Assembly: GCA_902786615.1 (NCBI GenBank)
Contig: CADADE010000028.1
Span: forward strand, 1-28,208
DNA from: Oscillospiraceae bacterium
Lineage (GTDB): Bacteria > Bacillota_A > Clostridia > Oscillospirales > Oscillospiraceae
DNA length: 28,208 nucleotides
Reading direction: 5' to 3'
Below the pieces are notes generated by a model. The model was given only the letters and a program-made list of their open reading frames with translations, was not told the DNA's origin and searched no databases. The translations under genes and the position numbers were made by a program. Shown piece after piece: positions 1-7,673 of this stretch. Positions within the stretch are counted from its first letter, which is position 1, and each line of letters starts with the position of its first letter.

Positions 1-894
1 CCGATACCAGACACCCGTCCCATCTGGGATATAGCCTCGTTTGGCATACATTCGCTGGGCACTTCCATACCCGCTGTGAAGTCCGACGCCAAGCCATACT
101 GTGTCGGCATATTGCCCTGCAATCTCTTCAGCAACATCCATCAGTTTGCTGCCGATTCCCTTTCTCTGGTATTTTCCCAATACGGCGAAATCAACGATCT
201 CCGGAAGCCCTTTTCCGCTGAATGCACCGCCCAGCCCTGTTAAGTATATACTCACATACCCTGCAGGCTGTCCCTGGTATATGGCTGTCAGTGAAAAACA
301 TTCCCCTGCAGACTGATCCTGGAGTCTTGTCAGATATTTGAAGATATCCGCATGCCAACCCTGCGCAATCTCTTCATCCGTTAAGTTCCGTGCATCTGCT
401 TCTTCCATATTACGAATTATCAATTCGTTATCATTGTAATAAACCATGGTTCCTCCCTGCAGTCTGACGAATCGGGAAACAGAATACCGAACAACCGCTC
501 CGTCAGGATATTCCTTTACGATTCTCTCCTCTGAAAAGCCGCATTTGCGGTAGAAACCAATCGAATCTTCGTCCGTCTGAGCTTTGATGCGTTCCAAATG
601 CTCCGTTTCCATTACACGCTGGATCAGTTGTTTTCCAATCCCTTTACGGCGAGCATTGTCAGATACTGCGATTCCGATAATCTCTGCAGCAACTCCTGAA
701 CTCTTCAGAACCATCATGCCTGTTTTCTTGCCATGATTCTCACATACGAATACTTTTACCGATGAATCGTGTAAATAGTCTTCTATCTGTGCTTTGTATT
801 CCTCGTATGATGGATGATACATGCAAGAAGCATAGATCGAGAATGCTTCTTCTGACAGCAGCCATTCTGTATTCTCGCATAACACAATTTTCAT
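1..894 (-). CDS. Double GNAT-family N-acetyltransferase, 3' end cut off by the window
   Basis: An open frame of 298 codons runs without a stop from the ATG at 892-894 to base 1, so the C-terminus is missing. Two GNAT domains lie in tandem. The first (about residues 1-145) has an acetyl-CoA loop of the type NARRKGIGKQL followed by GFYRKCGF. The second (about 150 to the end) has KYQRKGIGSKLM and AQRMYAKRGY. The start at 894 has GAGGG five bases upstream; an in-frame ATG at 906 has no SD. At codon 150 (445-447) an in-frame ATG has its own GGGAGGA just upstream, so the second domain could also be made alone. GNAT enzymes acetylate amines, and the substrate here cannot be told. The stretch is visibly more AT-rich than the rest of the window, suggesting a different origin. 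The 168 bases up to the next gene (895-1062) hold nothing I recognise. Confidence 0.85.
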   Translation of the reverse strand, partial: MKIVLCENTEWLLSEEAFSIYASCMYHPSYEEYKAQIEDYLHDSSVKVFVCENHGKKTGMMVLKSSGVAAEIIGIAVSDNARRKGIGKQLIQRVMETEHLERIKAQTDEDSIGFYRKCGFSEERIVKEYPDGAVVRYSVSRFVRLQGGTMVYYNDNELIIRNMEEADARNLTDEEIAQGWHADIFKYLTRLQDQSAGECFSLTAIYQGQPAGYVSIYLTGLGGAFSGKGLPEIVDFAVLGKYQRKGIGSKLMDVAEEIAGQYADTVWLGVGLHSGYGSAQRMYAKRGYIPDGTGVWYR

Positions 895-1062
895 AATTGC
901 CCTCATAAATACAGTTTGACTGATTAATACATGTACTTCATGTAGAAATACTTGTTCAGTCTGGGATCTGATTTGTTTTCCCTTCTGCCGGTTATCCTGC
1001 TGATTGAAGTTATAAATTTCTTTTTACCATCACGACTTCCTTTTTTTAATTTGGGGACAGCT

Positions 1063-2286
1063 TTAGTCTGAAATGAGCAAGCGTTCCAGCTTGTCGATCT
1101 TGTCCCCCGTCATCCCGCATCGCATCAGGTAGTCCCTGGCCGCCAAGCGCAGATCAATGCCCGGCAGAGCCTCGATTTCCGTTCCAAAGATCGCCGCAAG
1201 TATATCGTCAATCCGCATCTTGAACAAGCGGTATTGCAGGGATTCGGGATTCATGTCGATGTTGTGAAGCAGGTCATAGCTGATCATGTAATCCTGCACG
1301 ATCTCGTCATAGGTCGCCCCGCAAAGCGCCTCCACCACCGCGCAAATAACTCCGGTGCGATCCCTCCCCAGGCTGCAGTGGATCAACCAGGGACCTTCCA
1401 GCTCCATCAACCGGTCAAGCCCTTCGCCGATACTCCGCATGGCTGCCGGTTCGGTGTAATCCACCCCCAGGTGACAAGTGAGCACACGGCCCTGTTCGAT
1501 CATGTCAGACGTATAGTCGGGCAAGCCCTCGCCGGTCTTCATCTCCGCCTGGCCGTTCGCCAGATTGAGGATACCGCCGATGCTGTGCGCCTCGATATAC
1601 GAACCCATCAGCTCGATCCTGCCGAAGGCCGGGTCGAAGGGCGTCGATCCCCGATACAGCCGTCCCGGCCGGATGCCGCCGGCCGTCACTTCCCGCGCGT
1701 TGATGAACGCCGCATCCGTCTGGCCCTCCATCCGGTACCTGGCGTCGTTGATATTGTAGGCTTTATATTCCTCCCTGTACCGGCCCCTCTGCGCCAGAGT
1801 CATGATCGCCGTCTCCCCTGGCTCGATTCCAACGACCAGGTTCAGGTTACTCGCGACACTCCCGAGCACTACTTCATCCATATAAAACGCCAGTATCGCA
1901 GTACCCTTCCTCCCATAAAAATCCGAAAAGTACGGTACCGCTTTTATTTCATAACCCCCTGAGAAGCGGAAGTCGACGCTGTCTCCGTATTCCAGGCCGG
2001 CCTGATCCAGGTCGGTCTTCTTCACGTCGAACACGATATCGCCGAACTGATCGATCCGGGTGGCGGTCGCGCGCACCGGCACGAAGGCCTCGGCGACGGC
2101 GCATTGCACAGAGAGCAGGCAGAGGACCAGCGCCAAAGCCGCCTGCATCAATCGCCCGGCCTGTAGGCAGGCGACGGATCTGTCTGTTTTGCGAATGTGG
2201 CATTTGGGGAGGGTCCGATTGAAACGATTCAACGCTTTTGCGTATGCGGCAATGAACGAGCGCATATTTATCATTAAACTGTACAT
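1063..2286 (-). CDS. Exported tyrosine-protein phosphatase-like protein with an extra N-terminal domain
   Basis: 407 residues from the first ATG. The C-terminal half has the Y_phosphatase3-type signature: RPGRLYRGSTP near 206-216 and the active-site loop HCSLGRDRTG, with nucleophile Cys304 and Arg310 (CX5R). Residues 47-67 are a hydrophobic stretch ending AVAEA that reads as a signal peptide, so the protein is probably secreted or anchored outside. Residues about 72-165 form a separate beta-rich region (TRIDQFGDIVFDV, later GSVASNLNLVVG) resembling the C-terminal domain of SAM-dependent halogenase/hydroxide adenosyltransferases; this likeness is by eye and uncertain. The gene starts 14 bases after the rlmD stop, with AAGGAAA before the ATG, so it probably shares the rlmD transcript. 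The long charged N-terminus before the hydrophobic stretch is odd; ATG codon 47 (2148) is an alternative start but has no good SD. Substrate unknown. Confidence 0.8.
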   Translation of the reverse strand: MYSLMINMRSFIAAYAKALNRFNRTLPKCHIRKTDRSVACLQAGRLMQAALALVLCLLSVQCAVAEAFVPVRATATRIDQFGDIVFDVKKTDLDQAGLEYGDSVDFRFSGGYEIKAVPYFSDFYGRKGTAILAFYMDEVVLGSVASNLNLVVGIEPGETAIMTLAQRGRYREEYKAYNINDARYRMEGQTDAAFINAREVTAGGIRPGRLYRGSTPFDPAFGRIELMGSYIEAHSIGGILNLANGQAEMKTGEGLPDYTSDMIEQGRVLTCHLGVDYTEPAAMRSIGEGLDRLMELEGPWLIHCSLGRDRTGVICAVVEALCGATYDEIVQDYMISYDLLHNIDMNPESLQYRLFKMRIDDILAAIFGTEIEALPGIDLRLAARDYLMRCGMTGDKIDKLERLLISD

Positions 2287-2300
2287 CGGTTCGGGTTTCC

Positions 2301-3695
2301 TTACTTCTGACTGTCAATAGATTTACAGCTGTCGAGACGTTTTTTTGACAGCAAAACAACAGTCTCGACGTGCTTTGTCCGCGGGAAAAGATCATAGGCC
2401 TCGGCGGCGCGGAGGGTATAACCGTATTCGTTAAAGCGCAGGATATCCCGCGCCAGGGTACCGGGCTCGCAGGAGACATAGACAATGCGCCCCGGCGCCA
2501 TGGAGGCCACGGCCCGGATCGCCTCCTCCTGCATGCCCTTGCGCGGCGGATCGACCACGATCACCTTGGGGCGCAGGCCGCGCTCCGAGAGGGTACGGGC
2601 GGCCTCGCCCGCGTCCGCGCAGAGAAATTCGACGTTCTGTACGCCGTTCAGGGCGGCGTTGTCCGTCGCGTTTTCAATGGCCTCCGGCACGATTTCCGCC
2701 CCGATGACCTGCCCGGCTTCCCGCGCAAGGCAGAGACTGATCGTGCCCGCCCCGCAGTAGAGGTCAAAGGCAAGATCCCCCGGCGTGAGGGCGGCGTATT
2801 CCAGGGCTTTGGCATAAAGCCGCTCCGCCTGCGGGGGATTGACCTGGAAGAATGCCTGGGGCGCAATATCAAAGGCAAAGCCGCAGAGCGTATCGCGGAT
2901 GCCGCCCTTGCCCCAGAGCGTGTAAAAATCCCCGGCGAGGACGGTGTTGCCCTCGCTCTTGTTCACGTTCAGAACGATCCCGGTGAGCTCGGGGCAGGCC
3001 GCGCGCAGCGTCTCGACGAGCGCGCGCGTGCGCTCCCCGAAGCCCCTGCGCGCAACGACACACAACAGCCTGTCCGCGCTGTGGTAAGCCCTGCGGCAGT
3101 AGAGGTGGCGCACAACGCCGCTTCCGCTCTCTTCGTCATAGGCCGGGACGCCGTTTTCCTCCATGAAGGCAATGAGCGCCGCGGCGGCGCGGTGGGTCAG
3201 CTCGTCCTGAATGAGGCAGTGCTCCACCGGGATGATCTGGTGGCTGCGCTCCCGGTAAAAGCCGGAGACGGGTCTGCCGTCCGCCGTGCCGACGGCGAGA
3301 ATGCCCTTGTTGCGGTAGGCGTCCGTCTGCTCGCTGCCGACGATGGTCTCGGCCTGCACGCTCTGCTTTCCGATGCGCTCCAGCGCGTCGTTTACCTTGC
3401 CCAGCTTGAAGCGAAGCTCCTCCTCATAGGACATGTGCCGACAGTCGCAGCCGCCGCACTTGCCATAGCAGGGGCAGCCGGGGTCCACACGGGCAGGGGA
3501 GGGGGCAAGCAGTTTTTCGCCCCGGGCATAGGCGCGGCTTTTCTGCACCTTGAGGATGCGAATCTCCCATTCCTCCCCGACGATCGCGCCGGGGACAAAG
3601 ATGGCGAGGCCGTCCACATGGCAGACACCCGCCGCGTCGGAGCCATAAGCGTCAATGGTGACGCGCAGTATTTGATTTTTTCGTAAAATATCCAT
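2301..3695 (-). CDS. rlmD: 23S rRNA (uracil-5-)-methyltransferase, RlmD/RumA family
   Basis: SAM-dependent m5U methyltransferase of 23S rRNA in the TrmA/RumA family. An N-terminal TRAM-like region is followed by the iron-sulfur cysteine cluster CPCYGKCGGCDC. The catalytic domain carries QAFFQVNPPQAERL, the SAM-binding DLYCGAGTISL, VVDPPRKGM, and the nucleophile motif YVSCEPGTLARDI. Length of about 464 residues is normal. I place the start at the ATG 3693-3695 rather than the in-frame ATG six codons upstream (3713), because the latter lies upstream of a near-consensus -10 box (3702-3707). The predicted transcription start coincides with the A of the 3695 ATG, and neither ATG has an SD. In Bacillus the related enzyme modifies both U747 and U1939; which position is modified here is not visible. 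The phosphatase-like gene follows directly on the same strand. Confidence 0.93.
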   Translation of the reverse strand: MDILRKNQILRVTIDAYGSDAAGVCHVDGLAIFVPGAIVGEEWEIRILKVQKSRAYARGEKLLAPSPARVDPGCPCYGKCGGCDCRHMSYEEELRFKLGKVNDALERIGKQSVQAETIVGSEQTDAYRNKGILAVGTADGRPVSGFYRERSHQIIPVEHCLIQDELTHRAAAALIAFMEENGVPAYDEESGSGVVRHLYCRRAYHSADRLLCVVARRGFGERTRALVETLRAACPELTGIVLNVNKSEGNTVLAGDFYTLWGKGGIRDTLCGFAFDIAPQAFFQVNPPQAERLYAKALEYAALTPGDLAFDLYCGAGTISLCLAREAGQVIGAEIVPEAIENATDNAALNGVQNVEFLCADAGEAARTLSERGLRPKVIVVDPPRKGMQEEAIRAVASMAPGRIVYVSCEPGTLARDILRFNEYGYTLRAAEAYDLFPRTKHVETVVLLSKKRLDSCKSIDSQK

Positions 3696-3701
3696 GTTGA
3701 A

Positions 3702-3730
3702 ATAATACCACATTCATTACAAAATGGCAA
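3702..3730 (-). promoter_or_regulatory. Sigma-A-type promoter of rlmD, apparently leaderless
   Basis: On the minus strand TTGCCA (3725-3730) is separated by 17 bases from TATTAT (3702-3707), five of six matches to each consensus box. Counting seven bases past the -10 places the start point on base 3695, the first base of the rlmD ATG. A perfect 12-base palindrome, AAAGCGCGCTTT (3736-3747), lies just upstream of the -35. Confidence 0.75.
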
Positions 3731-3809
3731 TTCTTAAAGCGCGCTTTTACGCATAATCCGCTCCGGGCCGCAGATAATAGCACTGCAAAAAAGCAATAGG
3801 AGGATAAAA

Positions 3810-4103
3810 ATGAAAAGATCTTTCGTATATCTTGTTCTGGCTTTGATGCTGAGCCTGCTGCTGAGCGCCTGCGGCGATATGAGCGACCGCGGCAATGTCG
3901 CCTCGTCCCCGTGGCCGGATGTGACCAATCCCGTCCTGCCCGTGCCGACGACGCAGGTCACCGCGACGCCGAGCCCCACGTTTGAGACAGGCAGCAGCAC
4001 GGGAACCGGGGCGTCCGGCAGCTTCGAGAGCGGAACCGGCACAGGCTCCGGCATGACAGGCAGCGCGACAAGCTCTCCCATGCCCACGGAAACAGACCGA
4101 TAA
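3810..4103 (+). CDS. Small Ser/Thr/Gly-rich lipoprotein
   Basis: 97 residues. The N-terminus MKRSFVYLVLALMLSLLLSAC is a clear lipoprotein signal peptide with lipobox LSAC and Cys21 as the lipidated residue. The mature part (about 76 residues) is low complexity, rich in Thr, Ser, Gly and Pro, with no cysteines or recognisable fold, so it is probably an extended surface-exposed linker. The start has an excellent SD (AGGAGG, six bases from the ATG). It stands alone between the divergent rlmD and the convergent dapA and ends at the shared terminator right after its stop. No clear promoter was identified upstream. Function unknown. Confidence 0.8.
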   Translation: MKRSFVYLVLALMLSLLLSACGDMSDRGNVASSPWPDVTNPVLPVPTTQVTATPSPTFETGSSTGTGASGSFESGTGTGSGMTGSATSSPMPTETDR

Positions 4104-4138
4104 GCAAAAAACCGTCCGATCACTCGGGCGGTTTTTGC
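4104..4138. terminator. Bidirectional intrinsic terminator between the lipoprotein gene and dapA
   Basis: Left arm 4104-4119, loop TCAC (4120-4123) and right arm 4124-4138 form a strong stem with A-run and T-run flanks, so it reads as a rho-independent terminator on both strands. It sits exactly between two convergent genes. Confidence 0.85.
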
Positions 4139-4142
4139 GTGT

Positions 4143-5030
4143 TTATACAGGCAGACCCGCGTCGCGCATGACGGACGCGAGCTTTCTGCCGTGCTCCTGC
4201 GAAATCTCCACCAGCGGCAGGCGCAGGACGCCGCTGTCCGTGCCGAGCAGCTTCATGGCGGCCTTGACCGGGATGGGGTTGGTCTCGATAAAGAGGGCGG
4301 AGATCAGTGCCGCGTATTTACTGTATAGGGCGCTTGCCTCTTCAAAGTCCCCGTCAAGGCAGAGGGCGCAGAGCTTCGCCACGGCTCCCGGCACGATATT
4401 GCTCGCCACCGAAATCACGCCGAGCGCGCCGAGCGACATGAGCGGCACCGTGCAGTCGTCGTTCCCGCTCCAGATGAAAAGCTCATCCCCGCAGAGGCTG
4501 CGTATCCGCGCGCCCAGGGCGATGTCGCCGGAGGCCTCCTTGACGCCGACAATGTTGGGGTGCTGCGAGAGAACGCGGCAGGTCTCCGCCGTGAGGCCGA
4601 TCCCGGTGCGGCTGGGGACGTTGTACAGAATCATGGGAATATCCACCCGGTCGGCTACATAGGTAAAATGCTCGATCAGCCCCTGCTGCGTGCTCTTGTT
4701 GTAATAGGGCGTCACCATCAAAATCGCGTCCGCCCCGGCTGCTTTGGCCCCCTCCGCCTTTTTGAGCGCAGCGAGCGTGTTGTTGCTCCCGACGCCCACA
4801 ATGACCTTCATGCGCCCCGCGTTTTCCCGCAGCGTGACGCGCACAAGCTCCTGGTGCTCGTCGCCGCTCAGCGTGGCGTTTTCTCCCGTGGTGCCGCAGA
4901 CCACAACGGCCGCCGTGCCGTTTTCGTACTGAAAGTCCAGGTTCTTTTTGAGTCTTGCATAGTCGATCCCATGCTCGTCAAAGGGCGTGACAATGGCTGT
5001 GCAGGAGCCTTTAAATACCGGTGTTTTCAA
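4143..5030 (-). CDS. dapA: 4-hydroxy-tetrahydrodipicolinate synthase
   Basis: Condenses pyruvate with aspartate semialdehyde at the entry to lysine, meso-diaminopimelate and, in spore formers, dipicolinate synthesis. 295 residues, the normal length. Seen: the N-terminal GSCTAIVTPFDE strand, the pyruvate-carboxylate loop CGTTGE (residues 45-50), Tyr136 in YNVPSRTG, and the Schiff-base Lys164 in VGVKEASG. The start codon is TTG (5028-5030); GGAGG lies seven bases upstream and no better ATG exists. It is a single gene, divergent from queA and convergent with the lipoprotein gene. No lysine riboswitch is visible in the short upstream region, and I could not identify a confident promoter. Confidence 0.96.
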   Translation of the reverse strand: MKTPVFKGSCTAIVTPFDEHGIDYARLKKNLDFQYENGTAAVVVCGTTGENATLSGDEHQELVRVTLRENAGRMKVIVGVGSNNTLAALKKAEGAKAAGADAILMVTPYYNKSTQQGLIEHFTYVADRVDIPMILYNVPSRTGIGLTAETCRVLSQHPNIVGVKEASGDIALGARIRSLCGDELFIWSGNDDCTVPLMSLGALGVISVASNIVPGAVAKLCALCLDGDFEEASALYSKYAALISALFIETNPIPVKAAMKLLGTDSGVLRLPLVEISQEHGRKLASVMRDAGLPV

Positions 5031-5101
5031 ATAAGCGCCTCCTTGTCGTTTCTTACATCACACAATGTATGGCCCGGGGCCTGCAATTATCACCGGATTC
5101 A

Positions 5102-5130
5102 TTGAAAACGGCGGAGACTTCTGGTATAAT
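5102..5130 (+). promoter_or_regulatory. Sigma-A promoter of queA
   Basis: TTGAAA (5102-5107), a 17-base spacer and a perfect TATAAT (5125-5130). The TTG start of queA is about 26 bases past the predicted transcription start, with AGGAG six bases before it. Confidence 0.85.
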
Positions 5131-5162
5131 AGCCTATATCATCAAAAAGACAGGAGAACGCC

Positions 5163-6185
5163 TTGAAAAAATCAGACTTTTATTATGACCTGCCGGAGGA
5201 GCTGATCGCGCAGACCCCACTGGAAAAGCGCGACGGGTCCAGGCTTCTGCATCTGGATAAAGAGAGCGGCGAAATGGAGCACCGGCATTTTTACGATCTG
5301 CCGGAGTATCTGCGTCCGGGCGACTGCCTGGTCGTGAACGACACGCGGGTGCTGCCAGCGCGGCTGCTGGGCTGCCGGAAGACCGGCGGCGGGGTGGAGC
5401 TGGTGCTGCTGCGCGATCTGGGCGGCGGGCGCTGGGAGTGCCTGAGCCGTCCGGGGCGCAAGACAAAGCCCGGAACCGAGCTTTTCTTCGGCGACGGGGA
5501 GCTCAGCGCCACGGTGGAGGCCGTAGCCGAGGGCGGCAATCGGATCGTGCAGTTTCACTATGAGGGGATCTTCCTCGAGGTGCTGGAGCGCCTCGGGAAA
5601 ATGCCGCTGCCCCCCTATATCAAGGAAGAGCTGCAGGACGCCGAACGCTATCAGACCGTCTATTCCCGCGAGCTCGGCAGCGCCGCGGCCCCCACGGCAG
5701 GCCTGCATTTCACGCCGGAGCTTTTAAAGCAGATCGAGGACATGGGCGTCAAAATCTGCTCCGTGACGCTGCATGTCGGCCTCGGCACTTTCCGCCCGGT
5801 CAAGGAGGACGAGATTGAGGATCATGAGATGCATTCTGAATTCTGCGTCGTGACCCCGGAGACCGCCGAGACGGTGAACGCGGTCAAAAAGGCCGGCGGG
5901 CGCGTGATCGCGGTCGGCACCACCTCCTGCAGAACGCTGGAGAGCTTCACCGGGGACGACGGCATACTCATGCCCGGCTCGCGCTGGACGGATATCTTCA
6001 TCTATCCGGGCTATCGCTTCAAGTGCATTGACGGGCTTGTCACGAATTTCCACCTGCCGGAGAGTACGCTTGTGATGCTCATCTCCGCTCTCGCCGGGCG
6101 GGAGCACATCCTCAAGGCTTACGAGACCGCCGTCCAAATGCGCTACCGCTTCTTCTCCTTCGGCGATGCGATGCTGATCCTGTAA
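5163..6185 (+). CDS. queA: S-adenosylmethionine:tRNA ribosyltransferase-isomerase
   Basis: Transfers the ribosyl group of SAM to preQ1 in the anticodon of tRNAs (GUN), making epoxyqueuosine. 340 residues, normal length. Family motifs in order: [19 protein letters not shown] at the N-terminus, [59 protein letters not shown] and [13 protein letters not shown] near the end. The start is TTG at 5163 with AGGAG six bases upstream; no in-frame ATG gives a complete domain. It works on the product made by tgt (8708), from which it is here separated by four inserted genes. Confidence 0.96.
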   Translation: MKKSDFYYDLPEELIAQTPLEKRDGSRLLHLDKESGEMEHRHFYDLPEYLRPGDCLVVNDTRVLPARLLGCRKTGGGVELVLLRDLGGGRWECLSRPGRKTKPGTELFFGDGELSATVEAVAEGGNRIVQFHYEGIFLEVLERLGKMPLPPYIKEELQDAERYQTVYSRELGSAAAPTAGLHFTPELLKQIEDMGVKICSVTLHVGLGTFRPVKEDEIEDHEMHSEFCVVTPETAETVNAVKKAGGRVIAVGTTSCRTLESFTGDDGILMPGSRWTDIFIYPGYRFKCIDGLVTNFHLPESTLVMLISALAGREHILKAYETAVQMRYRFFSFGDAMLIL

Positions 6186-6201
6186 ACTTTTCTTGCTTTG
6201 A

Positions 6202-6230
6202 TTGACCGGACGACGCCGTTCTGATACAAT
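6202..6230 (+). promoter_or_regulatory. Promoter of the toxin-antitoxin pair
   Basis: TTGACC (6202-6207), a 17-base spacer and TACAAT (6225-6230), each five of six to consensus. It gives the TA pair, and perhaps the rfb genes behind it, a start independent of queA. Confidence 0.8.
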
Positions 6231-6251
6231 ATAGATGAAGGTACAGACGCT

Positions 6252-6512
6252 ATGAAAATAAAATACTCCAAAGACGCCATCAAGTTTTTGAGTAAGCTCG
6301 ATCAGAAATCAATTTCCAGAATCAGAAGTGCGGTGGAGGGTTTGACACAGTCGCCCCCTGTCGGCGACATCAAGCCTTTACAGGGGTACAGTGATGGCCG
6401 CATGAGACTGCGCGTGGGCGGATGGCGGATCATATTCAAGTATGGAACAGACAGAGAAATAGAGATACTTTTTGTAATTGACATTGGCAACAGGGGCGAT
6501 ATTTACAAGTAA
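6252..6512 (+). CDS. RelE/ParE-family toxin
   Basis: 86 residues of the RelE/ParE superfamily, small proteins that act as ribosome-dependent mRNA endonucleases or gyrase inhibitors. Seen: the N-terminal strand and helices (MKIKYSKDAIKFLSKLD, ISRIRSAVEGL), the characteristic RMRLRVGGWRIIF strand with basic residues, and the C-terminal IGNRGDIYK, matching the family ending R-x-D-I-Y. The toxin precedes its partner, as in HigBA-type operons. The next gene follows after 14 bases. AAGG is the only SD-like site and sits rather far (ten bases) from the ATG, consistent with weak toxin translation. Confidence 0.88.
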   Translation: MKIKYSKDAIKFLSKLDQKSISRIRSAVEGLTQSPPVGDIKPLQGYSDGRMRLRVGGWRIIFKYGTDREIEILFVIDIGNRGDIYK

Positions 6513-6526
6513 ACGGAGGTATGATT

Positions 6527-6748
6527 ATGACCAATACCGTGATGGACGCGGCGCGTATGATGGATATGCTCCCGCAGTCTGAGCAGGAGTTTGCTTATGA
6601 ATTTATCAAAAAGCTCGTGCGTGCGTGGGACCCGGATTTTACAAAGGTGACGAGCGAGGAAGCGCGCCAGATCGCACACGCCGAAGAGAGCGGATTCATC
6701 GACGCCGACGAGATTGATTGGGACAATCTTGGCGGGATTACGCAGTAA
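6527..6748 (+). CDS. Antitoxin partner of the RelE-type toxin
   Basis: 73 residues, acidic, downstream of the toxin by 14 bases. The helical N-terminal part (VMDAARMMDMLPQSEQEFAY) and acidic C-terminus (DADEIDWDNL) fit an antitoxin whose tail wraps the toxin; I do not recognise a classical DNA-binding motif. I chose the second ATG (6527) because GGAGG is seven bases away; the ATG at 6521 is only one base from the same SD. The function is inferred mainly from the pairing. Confidence 0.78.
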   Translation: MTNTVMDAARMMDMLPQSEQEFAYEFIKKLVRAWDPDFTKVTSEEARQIAHAEESGFIDADEIDWDNLGGITQ

Positions 6749-6775
6749 GGTGTCCAAAGAAACGGAGGGTTGCCT

Positions 6776-7660
6776 GTGAAGGGAATCGTGTTGGCAGGGG
6801 GGAGCGGTACGCGCCTTTATCCCCTGACGATGGTCACATCCAAACAGCTTCTGCCCATTTATGATAAACCCATGGTCTATTATCCCATCTCCGTGCTGAT
6901 GCTGGCCGGAATTCGGGATATCCTGCTCATTTCCACGCCGGAGGATCTGCCGCGCTTTGAAAAGCTGCTCGGCGACGGAAGCCAGTTCGGCATCCGCCTG
7001 AGCTACCGCGTGCAGCCCTCGCCGGACGGTCTGGCCCAGGCCTTTCTGATCGGGGAGGACTTTATCGGGGACGAGCCCTGCGCCATGGTTCTTGGCGACA
7101 ATATCTTTTACGGCAATGGCCTCGGCACAGTCTGCCGGGAGGCGGTCAAAAACGCCGAGCACGGCAGGGCCACGATCTTCGGCTACTATGTCAACGACCC
7201 CGAACGCTACGGCATTGTGGAGTTTGACGAGAACCGCAAGGTCCTCTCGGTGGAGGAAAAGCCGGAGAAGCCGAAGAGCAACTACTGCATTACCGGCCTG
7301 TATTTCTATCCCGCGGGCGTCAGCGCCCTCGCAAAAACCGTCAGACCCTCGCACCGGGGCGAACTGGAGATCACCTCGCTCAACGAGCTGTATCTCAGGC
7401 AGGAGCTTCTTGACGTGCGCCTGATGAGCCGCGGCTTTGCCTGGTTCGACACGGGGACGATGGAGTCTCTCGCGGAGGCGTCGGAGTTCGTGCGTATGAT
7501 CGAAAACCGACAGAGCACCATGATCGCCGCCCTGGAGGAAATCGCCTTCTACCGCGGCTGGATCAGCCGCGACACCCTGTATCGCTCCGCCGAAAACTAC
7601 GGAAAATCCACCTATGGCGCGCACCTTAAAAACGTTGCCGACGGCAAGATCATTTATTGA
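6776..7660 (+). CDS. rfbA: Glucose-1-phosphate thymidylyltransferase
   Basis: Makes dTDP-glucose from dTTP and glucose-1-phosphate, the first step of dTDP-sugar (typically rhamnose) synthesis. The family N-terminus KGIVLAGGSGTRLYPLT is intact, followed by SKQLLPIYDKPMVYYPIS, VLGDNIFYG, EEKPEKPKSNY and the C-terminal RGFAWFDTGTMESL. 294 residues is typical. The start is taken as GTG 6776, six bases after GGAGGG and giving the standard MKGI beginning; a TTG at 6770 abuts the SD and is unlikely. It is followed by rfbB after 13 bases. rfbC and rfbD are not in the window. Confidence 0.95.
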   Translation: MKGIVLAGGSGTRLYPLTMVTSKQLLPIYDKPMVYYPISVLMLAGIRDILLISTPEDLPRFEKLLGDGSQFGIRLSYRVQPSPDGLAQAFLIGEDFIGDEPCAMVLGDNIFYGNGLGTVCREAVKNAEHGRATIFGYYVNDPERYGIVEFDENRKVLSVEEKPEKPKSNYCITGLYFYPAGVSALAKTVRPSHRGELEITSLNELYLRQELLDVRLMSRGFAWFDTGTMESLAEASEFVRMIENRQSTMIAALEEIAFYRGWISRDTLYRSAENYGKSTYGAHLKNVADGKIIY

Positions 7661-7673
7661 AGAGGTTAACGGT

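Noticed and set aside
2370..3686. 438-codon plus-strand frame over rlmD
   Set aside because: Antisense shadow with no SD or recognisable protein.
5031..5101. A lysine or other riboswitch before dapA
   Set aside because: The stretch is only about 70 bases, with no conserved lysine-riboswitch core or terminator pair.
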